Source: GCA-003244245 sp052390495 (GTDB lineage Bacteria; Actinomycetota; Actinomycetes; Mycobacteriales; Pseudonocardiaceae). Taken from it: a DNA stretch of 30,956 bases. Location of the stretch: positions 1-30,956 of the forward strand of contig JBQTGW010000278.1 of assembly GCA_052390495.1 (NCBI GenBank), in the 5' to 3' direction. This document shows positions 22,736-30,956 of this stretch, piece after piece (positions within the stretch are counted from its first letter, which is position 1; each line of letters begins with the position of its first letter). Below the pieces are notes generated by a model. The model was not told the origin of the DNA and did no database searches. It saw only the letters and a list, made by a program, of their open reading frames with translations. The position numbers and the translations under genes are program-made.

Positions 22736-23455
22736 GCTTGGCGGCACCTGTTCAGTGAGTTTGTCGGCGTGGACCCGGACAGCGGGATGATCGCAGAGGC
22801 CAGGCGCGGGGCCGCCGAGGCAGGCGTGACCGACAAGGCGCGATGGGTCCAGGCCCGCGCCGAGGATCTGCCTGCGGGGCTTGGGACTTTCACCATCGCG
22901 ACCTTTGGCCAGTCTTTTCACTGGATGGATCGCGATCTGGTGGCGACAACCGTCAAGGACATGCTTCGCCCGGATGGGACACTGGTGCACATCTCGGACC
23001 TGAAGACGGAGACACGATCGGTTGACGATCTTCCGCATCCGGGGGTGCCCTATGCGGCTATCAACGATCTGGTCGGGCGATACCTGGGACCGGTCCGACG
23101 GGCCAGCCGCGGGGTACTGCCGCACGGAACGCCAGGTGATGAGGCCACCGTGCTCAGCCGGGCGGGCTTTGTGGGCCCGAGACGGTATGTCGTGCCCGGG
23201 GGGCAGGCGCTGGAACGCACCTGTGGTGATGTCTGGCGTGGGTGCTCTCGACATCCTCATTCAGCGCCACACCTTTTCGGCACACGACGTGGCGATTTTG
23301 AGGCGGACCTCAAACAGCTACTGCGGGAGATCGCGCCTTCGGGCCGGTTTTCCGAGCGTCAGCCGAGCACCGAGGTCTTCTTCTGGCACAAGACGCAAAC
23401 ATTCAGCCCGTGTGCTGAGCGTTCGTGTGCGGGATGGTCGGGTGACGGTCGGTGA
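22736..23455 (+). pseudogene. SAM-dependent methyltransferase remnant, split by the IS element
   Basis: The frame contains FSEFVGVDPDSGMIAEARRG (motif II region), AEDLPAGLGTFTIATFGQSF (motif IV region) and LRPDGTLVHISDL, a class I methyltransferase. The start with the SAM-binding GxGxG motif is missing. Around 23227-23272 the frame reads RGCSRHPHSA, while the neighbouring frame gives the family-like AWVLSTSSFSA, so two compensating frameshifts are likely. The last codons (VFFWHK) are cut by the IS element; removing it extends the frame about 16 residues to a stop beyond 25108. Confidence 0.75.
23387..23394. repeat. IS66 target-site duplication, left
   Basis: CACAAGAC directly before the left inverted repeat; identical 8 bases follow the right end at 25101-25108. 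Eight bases is the known duplication length for IS66. Confidence 0.95.
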
Positions 23456-25100
23456 TGAGGGTGTGTTGGTCCTGGTGCGATGGTCGTGGGTGCGGTGAGA
23501 TTTTCAGGTGCCCGTGCCGGAGGAGATGTCTCGTGATGAGCTGATCGCTGTGGTGGGTCGTCAGGATGGGCAGATCACTGCGATGGCCGGGCGGATCGCG
23601 GACTTGGTGGAGGCGAACGAGGTCCTGGTGGTGAAGCTGGGCAGGGTGGAGTACTTGCTGTCGCGGAACAGTAAGAACTCGTCGAGTCCTCCCTCCAGAG
23701 ACGATGATCCCGGGAAGGGTCCGCCGGAGCTGGGCCAGCGCCATGGTGGTGGGTCGAAGCGGTCTCGGGGCAAGCAGCCGGGTGCTGCGGGGTCGAATCT
23801 GGCCTGGACCGACATCCCGGATGAGCGCATCGACCGGTTTCCGCGGGGCCGCTGTGAGTGTGGTGAGGACTTGGTCCACGGGGGGGATCTGGGGGTGGTT
23901 GATCGCTATCAGCAGCACGAGATCCCGCGGGTCAGCGTGACGGTTACCCAGTATGACCAGCACAGCGTGCGCTGCGGGTGCGGGCGGGTGCACACCGCCA
24001 CCCGCCCGGGGGGAGCCCGGTCGGGCAGCGCTGGGTACGGCCCGCATCTGGCCGCATTCGCCGTCTACCTGATGGTGGTGCATTTCCTTCCCGCGCACCG
24101 CGCTGTCGCGCTGCTGGAGTCCTTGACCGGGGCGGCTCCCTCGGTGGGATGTGTGCACGGCATGCTGGCCCGAGCTGCGGCGTTGCTGGAGGCGACCGAT
24201 CAACGGATCCGCACCCTGATCACTTTGGCGTATGTGGTGAGCTGCGATGAAACCCCGCTCAAGGTCGGATCGCGCGACCCCAAGCCGGGCCGCACGAAGG
24301 CCGAGAAATACCTGCTGGTGGCCTGCACCGAGCTCTACACCCACTACCTGCTGGGCGATCGGGACCTGGACACCTTCAAGGCCTTCCTCTTCCAGGACCT
24401 GATCAATTCGGTGATCGTGCACGACCGGTACCAGAACTACGACTCCGCGGTGCTCGGGCCACTGGTCCACCAGCTGTGGTGTGCTCACCTCCTGCGTGAT
24501 CTTGATGGTGCTGGTGAGGTCTACCCTGAGCAGCACTGGCCACTTCAGATCGCCGGGGCGCTGCGCGAGCTGATCCACCAGGCCAATCTCGCCCGCGACC
24601 GGGGCCTGGACGCGATCCCGGACGCGGTCAAGAACGAGCTGATCACCCGGTTCCGCGATGGCGTGCTGGTGGGGCTCTCAGCCACCACCACCCCCGGCAC
24701 CCGCCCGGGTGAGCGTAAAGCCCGGCTGCTGCTGGAAGTCCTGCGCGACCGTGAGACCGACGTGCTGCGCTTCGCCCACGACCTCAAGGTGCCCCCCACC
24801 TCCAACCAGGCTGAACGTGACCTGCGGCCAGCCAAGGTGCAGCAGAACATCTCCGGGCGCCTCACCAGCGAGAACCGCACCCAGGACCGCTACACCGTGC
24901 GGGGAGTCCTCTCCACCGCCACCAAGCACGGCCTCAACATGATCACCGTCCTAAGCGACGCGCTGAAGGGCCGGCCATGGATGCCCGCACTCCCCGCACC
25001 CACCTAGCACCACACCCACCCAGACACGACCGGAAACCACACCCCGGTCTTCACACAACGCCACTACACGCAATCTTGCGTACTCAGGCTGAATGTTTGC
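23395..25100 (+). mobile_element. Complete IS66-family element
   Basis: 1,706 bases bounded by the inverted repeat GCAAACATTCAGCC (23395-23408) and its complement (25087-25100), with perfect 8-bp duplications outside. It carries a single transposase gene and no tnpA/tnpB helpers, as in the ISBst12-like branch of IS66. Perfect flanks and an intact gene point to a recent insertion. Confidence 0.95.
23508..25007 (+). CDS. tnpC: IS66-family transposase
   Basis: 499 residues from GTG 23508; ATG 23526 is the alternative. Order: N-terminal coiled-coil (QITAMAGRIADLVEANEVLV), a Ser/Asn linker (LSRNSKNSSSPPSRDD), a Cys-rich zinc-finger-like part (GRCECGEDL; VRCGCGRVH), then the DDE domain with Asp in VVSCDETPLK, Asp in VIVHDRYQNYD and Glu in NQAERDLRPAKVQQNISG. 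It catalyses cut-and-paste or copying of the element at its inverted repeats. No frameshift or stop is seen, so it should be active. Confidence 0.96.
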   Translation: MPVPEEMSRDELIAVVGRQDGQITAMAGRIADLVEANEVLVVKLGRVEYLLSRNSKNSSSPPSRDDDPGKGPPELGQRHGGGSKRSRGKQPGAAGSNLAWTDIPDERIDRFPRGRCECGEDLVHGGDLGVVDRYQQHEIPRVSVTVTQYDQHSVRCGCGRVHTATRPGGARSGSAGYGPHLAAFAVYLMVVHFLPAHRAVALLESLTGAAPSVGCVHGMLARAAALLEATDQRIRTLITLAYVVSCDETPLKVGSRDPKPGRTKAEKYLLVACTELYTHYLLGDRDLDTFKAFLFQDLINSVIVHDRYQNYDSAVLGPLVHQLWCAHLLRDLDGAGEVYPEQHWPLQIAGALRELIHQANLARDRGLDAIPDAVKNELITRFRDGVLVGLSATTTPGTRPGERKARLLLEVLRDRETDVLRFAHDLKVPPTSNQAERDLRPAKVQQNISGRLTSENRTQDRYTVRGVLSTATKHGLNMITVLSDALKGRPWMPALPAPT

Positions 25101-25108
25101 CACAAGAC
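25101..25108. repeat. IS66 target-site duplication, right
   Basis: CACAAGAC, identical to 23387-23394. Confidence 0.95.
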
Positions 25109-25278
25109 TTCTCAGTCACCGAACGGGCTCACTGAAACACCCACTCGAACGGGGTAGTTGAGACGTGGACGAGCCAGCCGGAGCTGGGCTGGCTACGGAG
25201 CAGATTCACTGAGCTTGCGACTCAAGGCTGACCAACCCGGGTAGTTCAGAGAAGCGCCACTCAGGTGCACTACTTCGC

Positions 25279-25288
25279 GTTTCAATCC
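25279..25288. other. Lone GTTTCAATCC, a CRISPR-repeat-like decamer
   Basis: This decamer begins many class 1 CRISPR repeats. It occurs once, in the non-coding gap 25109-25330 beyond the end of the cas1 remnant, with no second copy or spacer pattern, so it is at most a fossil. Nothing else was recognised in that gap. Confidence 0.15.
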
Positions 25289-25558
25289 GGTGCGGGTGTT
25301 CTTGTCAAAGGTCATGAGATCCAGGGATCATCATACGCCGCTTGGGTCATGGCGGAGTCTATGGTCGTTATGGTCGGTTTCCGCAGGGTGGGGAGTCCGC
25401 TGCGAGTCGTTGAGGCGGTGCTCTAGGGAGTTCGGCTCCAGCACGAGGCGAGGCTGATGGTTGAGTCGAGCCGGTCCTGTGCTCACCGGTTTCCCTTCGG
25501 TGGGTGGGAGCCGGGGCGCTTGGGGAAGGCGGAGGCTGGAGCTGTACGTATCCCATAC

Positions 25559-26142
25559 GTTGACCAGGTCCCGGCCTTCACGGCGCCGCGCGGTGAAACC
25601 ATGCCCCGGAATGATGACCGAACGGATCGCGGTGAAGTAGATTCCCGCGGCGGCGCCCTCGATGCCGAGCAGCTCAGGCAGCCGCACTGCGGAACCTGCG
25701 GCCACCTCCAAGGTGGCCAGCCGGGACACTGCGTCCCACACCTGGTTTGGGTCCAGGCTCCTACGGGCTCGCCGTCGCAGCAGTACAGCCTGGTTATAGA
25801 TCTTGCCGATGACTATCTCGCGGGCCAGGACGAGCCGCACCTCGGGGTCGCGGTGCAGGTCGAGCTGGTGGGTGCGGGCCGGTATGTGCGGTGCGGTCGG
25901 CGGCGTCTAGCCTGCCCAGCGGTCTGCCCGAGCTGGACAGCAACACCAGCGGGATGTCGTGGGCCAGCAGCGCGTGCACGGCCGCGGTGGTGACGGTGAT
26001 CTAGCCCGTGATCACCACCTCGTCGACCAGGGGTCAGCGGAGCGGAGGCGCGCAGCTCGCCTTCGTGGAATGCCACCAGCCGGCCGCCGCGCCGGGTCAG
26101 TACGCACCCGGCGCCGGCGACATGGAACGGCTTGCCGATCAC
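25559..26142 (-). pseudogene. cas1: Decayed cas1 (CRISPR adaptation integrase)
   Basis: Three frames together give most of a Cas1 protein. Frame 1 from 26142: VIGKPFHVAGAGCVLTRRGG, to APL at 26035. Frame 2: VDEVVITG, a TAG stop, ITVTTAAVHALLAHDIPLVL and LLSSSGRPLGRL. Frame 3: THQLDLHRDPEVRLVLAREI, VIGKIYNQAVLLRRRAR, RLPELLGIEGAAAGIYFTAI, then GFTARRREGRDLVN at 25559. The order N-terminal strands, LLSSxGRxxG, ARxIVxGKIxNQ, ELLGIEGxAAxxYF is diagnostic of Cas1. At least two frameshifts, one nonsense codon and loss of the last 100 or so residues make it dead. No cas2 is next to it. Confidence 0.82.
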
Positions 26143-26250
26143 CGTCCACCCCACTCCGACGTGGCCTGCTGGGCCGCCAACGGGTGGGTCCATCCTCGGC
26201 GTTCCTGTTCCGGCCAGCCCTGCTCGCCTGGAAGACCCAGCCCAGCAGCA

Positions 26251-26366
26251 CCCCTCCGGTGTCAGCGCAGGCACCTGCACCCAGGTGTCCACCAGTTCCA
26301 CCACCGCACGGTCTGGGACCTGCGTGCTCACCACGGCGCGGAGCAGATCGTGCTCGATGGAGCCGA
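26251..26366 (-). pseudogene. Probable reverse-transcriptase fragment in front of cas1
   Basis: In the same frame as the first cas1 segment: NHDFFGSIEHDLLRAVVSTQ, then VPDRAVVELVDTWVQ. This matches the group II intron/CRISPR-RT pattern D-x-x-x-FFDSI-x-H-x-LL followed by D-x-x-V-x-x-L-V-x-x-W, with the second motif Asp changed to Gly. The following region, where the PQG motif is expected, is scrambled. RT genes next to or fused with cas1 are known in type III systems. The fragment is short, so the call is tentative. Confidence 0.45.
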
Positions 26367-26557
26367 AGAAGTCGTGGTTTGGTCGGCCTTCCGCCGACGG
26401 TGAACGTAACGGATACCGGTTCGACCACACCTTCGTGAGCCGAGCGCACCGTACTGCGGTGGTTGCGTGCCGATATGACCATTCGGTGCGAACGGCCGGA
26501 CTGACCGACCACTCCGCCATGACTTTGGCGCTCGACCTGGCCGGTGCGGTTATGTGA
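26367..26557 (+). pseudogene. 3' fragment of an endonuclease/exonuclease/phosphatase gene
   Basis: The plus-strand frame reads SWFGRPSADGERNGYRFDH, then VVACRYDHSVRTAGLTDHSA and ends in a normal stop. RFDHTFVS and the final LTDHSAM with its active-site Asp-His are the C-terminal signatures of the EEP (ExoIII/DNase I) family. The N-terminal two thirds are missing; the joint with the RT fragment is near 26366. Confidence 0.65.
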
Positions 26558-26710
26558 GTCCTCCGTGTCGATGAGACAAAGGGCGGCGTGTGCTCCGCGA
26601 GTTGAGGGCGGAGCGCTGCTAGGGTCCGCACGCGCCCTCGGGCGTCGGCAAACGTCGCTGCCGGGAGCAGCGGCTCGAACTGAGCGCGAATGTGGTGGAG
26701 GGCTTCGAAG

Positions 26711-27310
26711 ATGACGGTGGCGGGTCAGGATCCGCGCGATGTGGTGCACGACCTGGTAGCAGGTGTGACCCCCCTCGACGAGCACGAGGTTCAGGACAGG
26801 ACCGCCACGTTGCAGTGGATCCGGTCGGGTGCGCCGTTGTTCCGGATCGCTCGACCGGCTACGCCCGACAAGCACCTGTGTGTCTATTTCGCCCTGTTTG
26901 ACGACGTGCGACGTTCGGTCCTGCTGGTCGATCACGTGAAGGCGGGCTTGTGGCTGTTCCCCGGCGGTCACGTTGACGACGGCGAGGACCCGCGTACGAC
27001 GGTGCTGCGGGAGGCCGCCGAGGAGTTGCGTATCGACGGTGAGTTCCACTCACGATTCGGGGATGAGCCACTGTTCCTGACCGTCACGAGGACCCGCGGC
27101 GAGCACAGTCATACGGACGTGTCGTTCTGGTTCGTGCTTGCTGCCGATCAGGACATGCGGATCGAGGCGGACCCCCGAGAAGCGAACGAGGTCCGCTGGT
27201 TCTCCCTGGACGACCCTGCGGAGTGGGCGCACGACCGGTTCGATCCGCACATGGCGCGCTTCCGTGACAAGCTCTTGGCCCGCCTGGGCACTCCGGCGCT
27301 GGTTGGCTAG
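26711..27310 (+). CDS. NUDIX hydrolase
   Basis: 199 residues from ATG 26711, chosen for GGAGGG 8 bases upstream. The NUDIX box is GGHVDDGEDPRTTVLREAAE followed by ELRI: G-x5-E-x7-REUXEE is complete, but the later Gly is Arg. Before it WLFPGG is typical. These enzymes cleave nucleoside diphosphate derivatives; the substrate cannot be told. The central domain is flanked by an N-terminal helical part (DPRDVVHDLVAGVTPLDEHE). It is convergent with the truncated EEP gene, 24 bases away. Confidence 0.88.
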   Translation: MTVAGQDPRDVVHDLVAGVTPLDEHEVQDRTATLQWIRSGAPLFRIARPATPDKHLCVYFALFDDVRRSVLLVDHVKAGLWLFPGGHVDDGEDPRTTVLREAAEELRIDGEFHSRFGDEPLFLTVTRTRGEHSHTDVSFWFVLAADQDMRIEADPREANEVRWFSLDDPAEWAHDRFDPHMARFRDKLLARLGTPALVG

Positions 27311-27334
27311 CACCTCACCTTGAGCGGCCGTGGC

Positions 27335-27958
27335 TTACCAGGTGTCATGGCCGTTTGTCGCCGCAGTGTCGGCACGCAGCCCGATGGTGGTGAGCAGGGC
27401 GGCATGATCGCTCAGGTCGTCACTTCGGGTGGTGTGGTCGTACGCGCAAGCTTGGATGTCCCCTGTGCCAGTGCTGACCAGGCTGTGGTCGAGGCGTTGG
27501 TTGCCGAAGCGGGGGTTGAGCCAGCTGTGGTCGCCGCCGGCGGGGTTGAGTTCGCGGTAGGCATCGCGGAGGCCAAGCGCGAGCAGATCGGTGTAGAAGG
27601 CGTAGTCGTGGTCTTCGAAGGCCGGTAGGTGCGGGCGGTGGTTGGGTTCGACGACGTTGAGGTCGCCCACCACGCACAGTGTTGAGTTGTTGATCTCGGC
27701 GAGGTAGTCGAGGAACCGACTCTGGAACTCGCGGCGGCGGTGGCTGCTTTCCGCGGTCATGCCGTTGGTGGGGCCGTAGAGACCCACGAGCTGGACGGAT
27801 TCCTGATCGCGGGAAAGTATCCACTCCGCGGCCATGCCGACATCGTCAAGCGCCGCCAGCAGCGGCTCGCTGGACATCGTGACGAAGTACATCGCGTAGT
27901 CGGTGATCAGCCTTGCGCACAGCGCGGGCGACAGCGGATAGATCGCCCACGGGGGCAT
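27335..27958 (-). pseudogene. 5'-truncated EEP-family endonuclease/exonuclease/phosphatase
   Basis: About 207 residues from ATG 27958. EEP signatures: VGLYGPTNG, LCVVGDLNVVEPNHRP (the Asp-x-Asn active-site motif), RDAYRELNPAGGDHSWLNPR, QRLDHSLVS and the last DDLSDHAALLTTIG with the catalytic Asp-His. The N-terminal part with the Asn and metal-binding Glu of the family is not seen. No ribosome site precedes any start, and the frame runs upstream into the 29-bp repeat region. It resembles exodeoxyribonuclease III more than DNase I. It is probably inactive. Confidence 0.6.
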
Positions 27959-28016
27959 CGTCGGCGAGCGCGCCGCCAGGCGGCCGGGTAGATCGCCGGG
28001 CAAGGGGCCACCATAA

Positions 28017-28045
28017 CTGACTATCATTTCGCAGGTCAGCACCAC
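28017..28045. repeat. 29-bp direct repeat, copy 2
   Basis: 28 of 29 bases match 22383-22411. It lies 70 bases before the TRAP permease start, so it may be a second binding site for the XRE regulator or just a duplicated scrap. Confidence 0.8.
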
Positions 28046-28117
28046 CGTCCAGATGCGCTGCACCGATCGCCGCGACGTCGGTGAGGTGGCGGTCGAACAA
28101 CCGATACGGTCAGCGAC

Positions 28118-30151
28118 GTGCCTGACGGTCCTGGCCCGGCGTGGACCACTGCGGCGGTGGACGCCACGCGCAGTGACGACACGACGGTCATCGCCCAAGA
28201 CGAGGAGCGACCTGCTCGGTGGCTTACCGGCCCAGTCGCCTCCGGGGTCACGGCAGCCAGCGTGTTCGTCGCGGTGTTCACGATCTACCAGGTGTTCTGG
28301 CCGCTGGCGCAGGGTAACCAGTTCTCGCTCATCCTGTTTCTGGCGGTGACGTTGCCGCTGGTGTTCCTCTGCTACCGCGCCGGCCTCCGGTTCGGTCGGC
28401 AACGGGTCCCAGGTCGGGACAATCCCACGGTCGCGGACTGGGTGCTGGCGGGGTTGGCCCTCGTGGTCTGTCTCTACCCGGTGCTCCCGGCACCGCTGGG
28501 AGCAGGCGGTTTCGATGCGTTTCTGGACCGCCAGGGCATCTTGGCCACGCCGGACGTGCTGGCGGGCGCGGTTCTGTTGCTGCTGGTACTGGAAGCAGCC
28601 AGACGGACCACCGGGTGGGTGCTGCCCGCCATTTGCCTGCTGGTGCTGGGCTACTCCTACTACGGCGGGCTACTGCCGCAGAACTGGTCGATCGCGCATC
28701 AGGGCCTGAACTTCGACGAGATCATCAATGGGCTGTACAACGACGCGTCCGGTTTCTACGGCGTGCCGCTGGACGTGGCGGCGAGCTACATCGTGCTGTT
28801 CGCGATCTACGCCGCGCTGCTGGATCTTTCCGGCGCGGGCCGGTTCTTCATCGAGCTCTCGCTGGCCGCGTTCGGCCGTTCCCGCACCGCGCCGGGTCGC
28901 ACCGTCGCGCTGTCGGGGTTCCTGCTGGGTACGGTGTCCGGCTCGGGGGCGGCGACCACTGTCAGTCTCGGTTCGGTGACCTGGCCGCTGCTGCGCCGCG
29001 CCGGTTATCCAGCCGAGCACGCGGGTGGGATGCTCGCCGCGGCGGGCATCGGCGCGCTCCTCTCACCACCCACGCTCGGCGCGGCCGCGTTCATCATCGC
29101 CGAGTACCTGCGGGTGTCCTACCTGCAAGTACTGCTGTGGGCGATCATCCCGACGCTGCTGTACTACCTCGGCATCCTGCTCGCCGTCGAGCTCGACGCC
29201 CGGCGCCACGGGGCCTCGGCGATTGAGATGCCGGCCGCGTCGCCGTGGCGGCTGCTCGGCCGCTTCGGTTACCACTTCAGCTCCCTCGCCGCGATCGTGG
29301 TGTTCCTCGCGCTGGACATCCCGCCGTTCACCGCGGTGGTCTACGCCTGTGGGGTGCAGCTGGCGTTGTCTTTCCTGGACCGCCGCTACGCGCTCACCCC
29401 CCGTCGGCTCTACGCGGCGCTGGCGACCGGGGTGCGCAGTGTGCTGCCGGTGGTCGCGGTGTGCGCCGCCGCCGGGATCATCACCTCGACCATCGCCAAG
29501 ACCGGCCTCGGGCTGCAACTGTCCTCGATCCTGGTCGGCGCGGCGCGCACCATCACCGACAACCCAACCGGCACCCTGATCGCCACCGTGGTATTCGCCG
29601 CGGTTGCTGTCGCGGTGCTCGGCCTGGCGGTGCCGGTGACCGCGTCATTCATCATTGCCTGGGTGATCATCGGCCCGGCGCTGAAGGATCTGGGGGTGGC
29701 CCCGCCCGAGGCGGCGATGTTCCTCTTCTATTTCGCCGTGCTCTCCGAGGTCACCCCACCCACCGCGCTGGCCGCCGTCGCCGCGTCCGCGATCACCGGC
29801 GGCCGGGTGATCCCCACCATGATGCAGGCCGCCAAGTATGCGTTGCCCGCTTTCCTGGTGCCGTTCGCCTTCGTGCTCACCGGCAACGGTGCCGCGCTGC
29901 TCACTCTCGGCTCCCCCTGGACCATTCTCTGGACAACCGCGGTATCAGCGCTCGCGGTGGCCGCGCTGGCGGTCGCCACCGGCGGCTGGCTGATCCGCCG
30001 GGCAGGCCGGGTGGAGCGTGCCCTGTGCCTGCTCGCCGCGTTGTTGCTGCTGTACTTGGAGCCGGCCGCGATCGCTGCCGGTGCCGCGCTGCTGGTCGTC
30101 GCCGTCGTGTTCCACTTGTTGACCACTCGAGCCGCTGGGAGTACCGAATGA
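28118..30151 (+). CDS. TRAP transporter fused permease (4TM/12TM, TAXI type)
   Basis: 677 residues from GTG 28118. A short acidic cytoplasmic N-terminus is followed by about 16-18 membrane helices. The first helices (TIYQVFWPLAQGNQFSLILF to VLAGLALVVCLYPVLPAPL) correspond to the small DctQ-like unit, the rest to DctM, with conserved LLGTVSGSGAATTVSLGSVT and GMLAAAGIGALLSPPTLGAA and later FYFAVLSEVTPPTALAAVA. It imports an organic acid or amino acid using an ion gradient, with the binding protein encoded next. Stop and next start overlap (ATGA). The substrate is unknown. Its 5' end is duplicated at 17374. Confidence 0.93.
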   Translation: MPDGPGPAWTTAAVDATRSDDTTVIAQDEERPARWLTGPVASGVTAASVFVAVFTIYQVFWPLAQGNQFSLILFLAVTLPLVFLCYRAGLRFGRQRVPGRDNPTVADWVLAGLALVVCLYPVLPAPLGAGGFDAFLDRQGILATPDVLAGAVLLLLVLEAARRTTGWVLPAICLLVLGYSYYGGLLPQNWSIAHQGLNFDEIINGLYNDASGFYGVPLDVAASYIVLFAIYAALLDLSGAGRFFIELSLAAFGRSRTAPGRTVALSGFLLGTVSGSGAATTVSLGSVTWPLLRRAGYPAEHAGGMLAAAGIGALLSPPTLGAAAFIIAEYLRVSYLQVLLWAIIPTLLYYLGILLAVELDARRHGASAIEMPAASPWRLLGRFGYHFSSLAAIVVFLALDIPPFTAVVYACGVQLALSFLDRRYALTPRRLYAALATGVRSVLPVVAVCAAAGIITSTIAKTGLGLQLSSILVGAARTITDNPTGTLIATVVFAAVAVAVLGLAVPVTASFIIAWVIIGPALKDLGVAPPEAAMFLFYFAVLSEVTPPTALAAVAASAITGGRVIPTMMQAAKYALPAFLVPFAFVLTGNGAALLTLGSPWTILWTTAVSALAVAALAVATGGWLIRRAGRVERALCLLAALLLLYLEPAAIAAGAALLVVAVVFHLLTTRAAGSTE

Positions 30152-30956
30152 CACCGGGCCGATCTGCCGTGGCGCTGCTCGCCGCCGTGCTAGCGGTCAG
30201 CAGTCTGGTGGCCTGCGGTGGCCGCCAGCAGAGCGCTTCACCGGGGGCGGGCACCGGCTGCGAGATCACCGAGGACAGCCGGATCAGTATCGCTACCGGC
30301 AATACCGGCGGCGTCTACTACGTGCTCGGCGGAGCACTCGCCGAAGCGGTGAGCTCGGCCACCGCCGGCAAGCTCAAGGCCACCGCCGCCGAGACCGGCG
30401 CCTCGGTGCAGAATATCCAGCAGCTCGTCGCGGGCAATTACCAGGTGGCATTCTCGCTGGCCGACACCGCCGCCGACGCAGTCAACGGAACCGGGTCCTT
30501 CGCCGGCTCGCCGCAGCCGATCAGGGCGCTGGCCCGGCTCTATCCCAACTTCAGCCAGGTCGTGGTCCGCTCCGACGCGGGCATCACCACCCTGGCCGAG
30601 CTGCGCGGCAAGCGTGTATCCACCGGATCACCGAAGTCCGGTACCGAGGTGATCGCCAACCGGCTGCTGGCGGCCGCCGGACTGAATCCGGACACCGATC
30701 TGACCGCCCAGCGGCTCGACATCGGTACCAGCGTGGACGGGATGAAGGACGGCACGCTCGACGCCATGTTCTTCTCCGGGGGCCTGCCGACACCCAACAT
30801 CACCGACCTGTTCACCAGCCTCGGCAACGAGGTCCGCTTGCTGGACACCTCCGCCATGCTGGGCAGCTTGCAGGAGATCAACCCCGTCTACGACGTCGCC
30901 ACCATCCCCGCCTCCACCTACCCGGCCGCCACCGACACCCCGACCATCGTGGTCCC
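30148..30956 (+). CDS. TAXI-family TRAP solute-binding lipoprotein, 3' end outside window
   Basis: 269 codons are visible. The N-terminus is a lipoprotein signal (AVALLAAVLAVSSLVACGG, lipobox LVAC), so the mature protein should be anchored outside the membrane. ISIATGNTGGVYYVLGGALA and GKRVSTGSPKSGTEVIANRL are characteristic of TAXI binding proteins. It captures the substrate for the permease encoded just upstream, with which it overlaps by 4 bases. The remaining C-terminal part lies beyond the window. Confidence 0.93.
   Translation, partial: MTPGRSAVALLAAVLAVSSLVACGGRQQSASPGAGTGCEITEDSRISIATGNTGGVYYVLGGALAEAVSSATAGKLKATAAETGASVQNIQQLVAGNYQVAFSLADTAADAVNGTGSFAGSPQPIRALARLYPNFSQVVVRSDAGITTLAELRGKRVSTGSPKSGTEVIANRLLAAAGLNPDTDLTAQRLDIGTSVDGMKDGTLDAMFFSGGLPTPNITDLFTSLGNEVRLLDTSAMLGSLQEINPVYDVATIPASTYPAATDTPTIVV

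Noticed and set aside
23403..24578. 391-codon minus-strand open frame
   Set aside because: Antisense shadow of the IS66 transposase; repetitive His/Pro/Gln composition.
25331..25558. Continuation of the last cas1 frame
   Set aside because: After DLVN the Cas1 pattern ends and the sequence becomes Pro/His/Arg-rich; not counted as part of the gene.

Overview
The window is high-GC actinobacterial DNA. Actinobacterial traits include GTG starts, a SigF-type partner-switching module, XRE regulators with long helical tails, a fused DhaM, and TAXI-TRAP transport. My guess is a filamentous Pseudonocardiaceae-like organism, but no marker gene here settles the taxon. I recognised no rRNA, tRNA or multi-repeat CRISPR array.

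Layout. (1) 1-1430: a partial small gene, a degraded AAA ATPase, a truncated regulator and a short XRE regulator. (2) 1427-3118, minus: anti-anti-sigma, anti-sigma and SigF-type sigma, with a SigF-like promoter before the anti-sigma gene. (3) 3280-8834, minus: dhaK-dhaL-dhaM plus a coupled unknown gene. Here DhaM is EIIA-HPr-full-length EI, so dihydroxyacetone phosphorylation could run from PEP on one polypeptide. (4) 8887-9480: a 0.6-kb scar of a second copy of that same operon. (5) 9530-17282: two TIR proteins with membrane tails, two SEC-C proteins, a lectin domain joined to the broken end of one SEC-C gene, a headless VapC, a small conserved plus-strand gene, and leftover gene tails. (6) 17374-19578: a truncated copy of the TRAP permease, small unknown genes, an intact VapBC pair, and a RAMP/ThiF fossil. 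(7) 19661-20941: four overlapping small genes, the third crossed by three strong inverted repeats. (8) 21017-22411: an XRE/helical-repeat regulator with a likely operator. (9) 22655-25108: a decayed methyltransferase hit by an intact IS66-type element with perfect 8-bp target duplication. (10) 25559-26557: remains of a cas1 gene preceded by a likely reverse-transcriptase fragment, abutting an endonuclease/exonuclease/phosphatase (EEP) fragment. (11) 26711-27958: a NUDIX hydrolase and a second truncated EEP gene. (12) 28118-end: TAXI-TRAP permease and lipoprotein binding subunit, running off the window.

Working units that look intact are the sigma module, the dihydroxyacetone kinase operon, VapBC, the IS element, the NUDIX gene and the TRAP transporter. 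Between them lies an accessory region built from repeated duplication and deletion. It contains remnants of a type III-like CRISPR system (RAMP piece, RT piece, Cas1) and repeated TIR and SEC-C genes, so it reads as a turnover zone for defence and toxin-antitoxin genes. The most novel candidates are the duplicated TIR/SEC-C set and the RT-Cas1 fossil.
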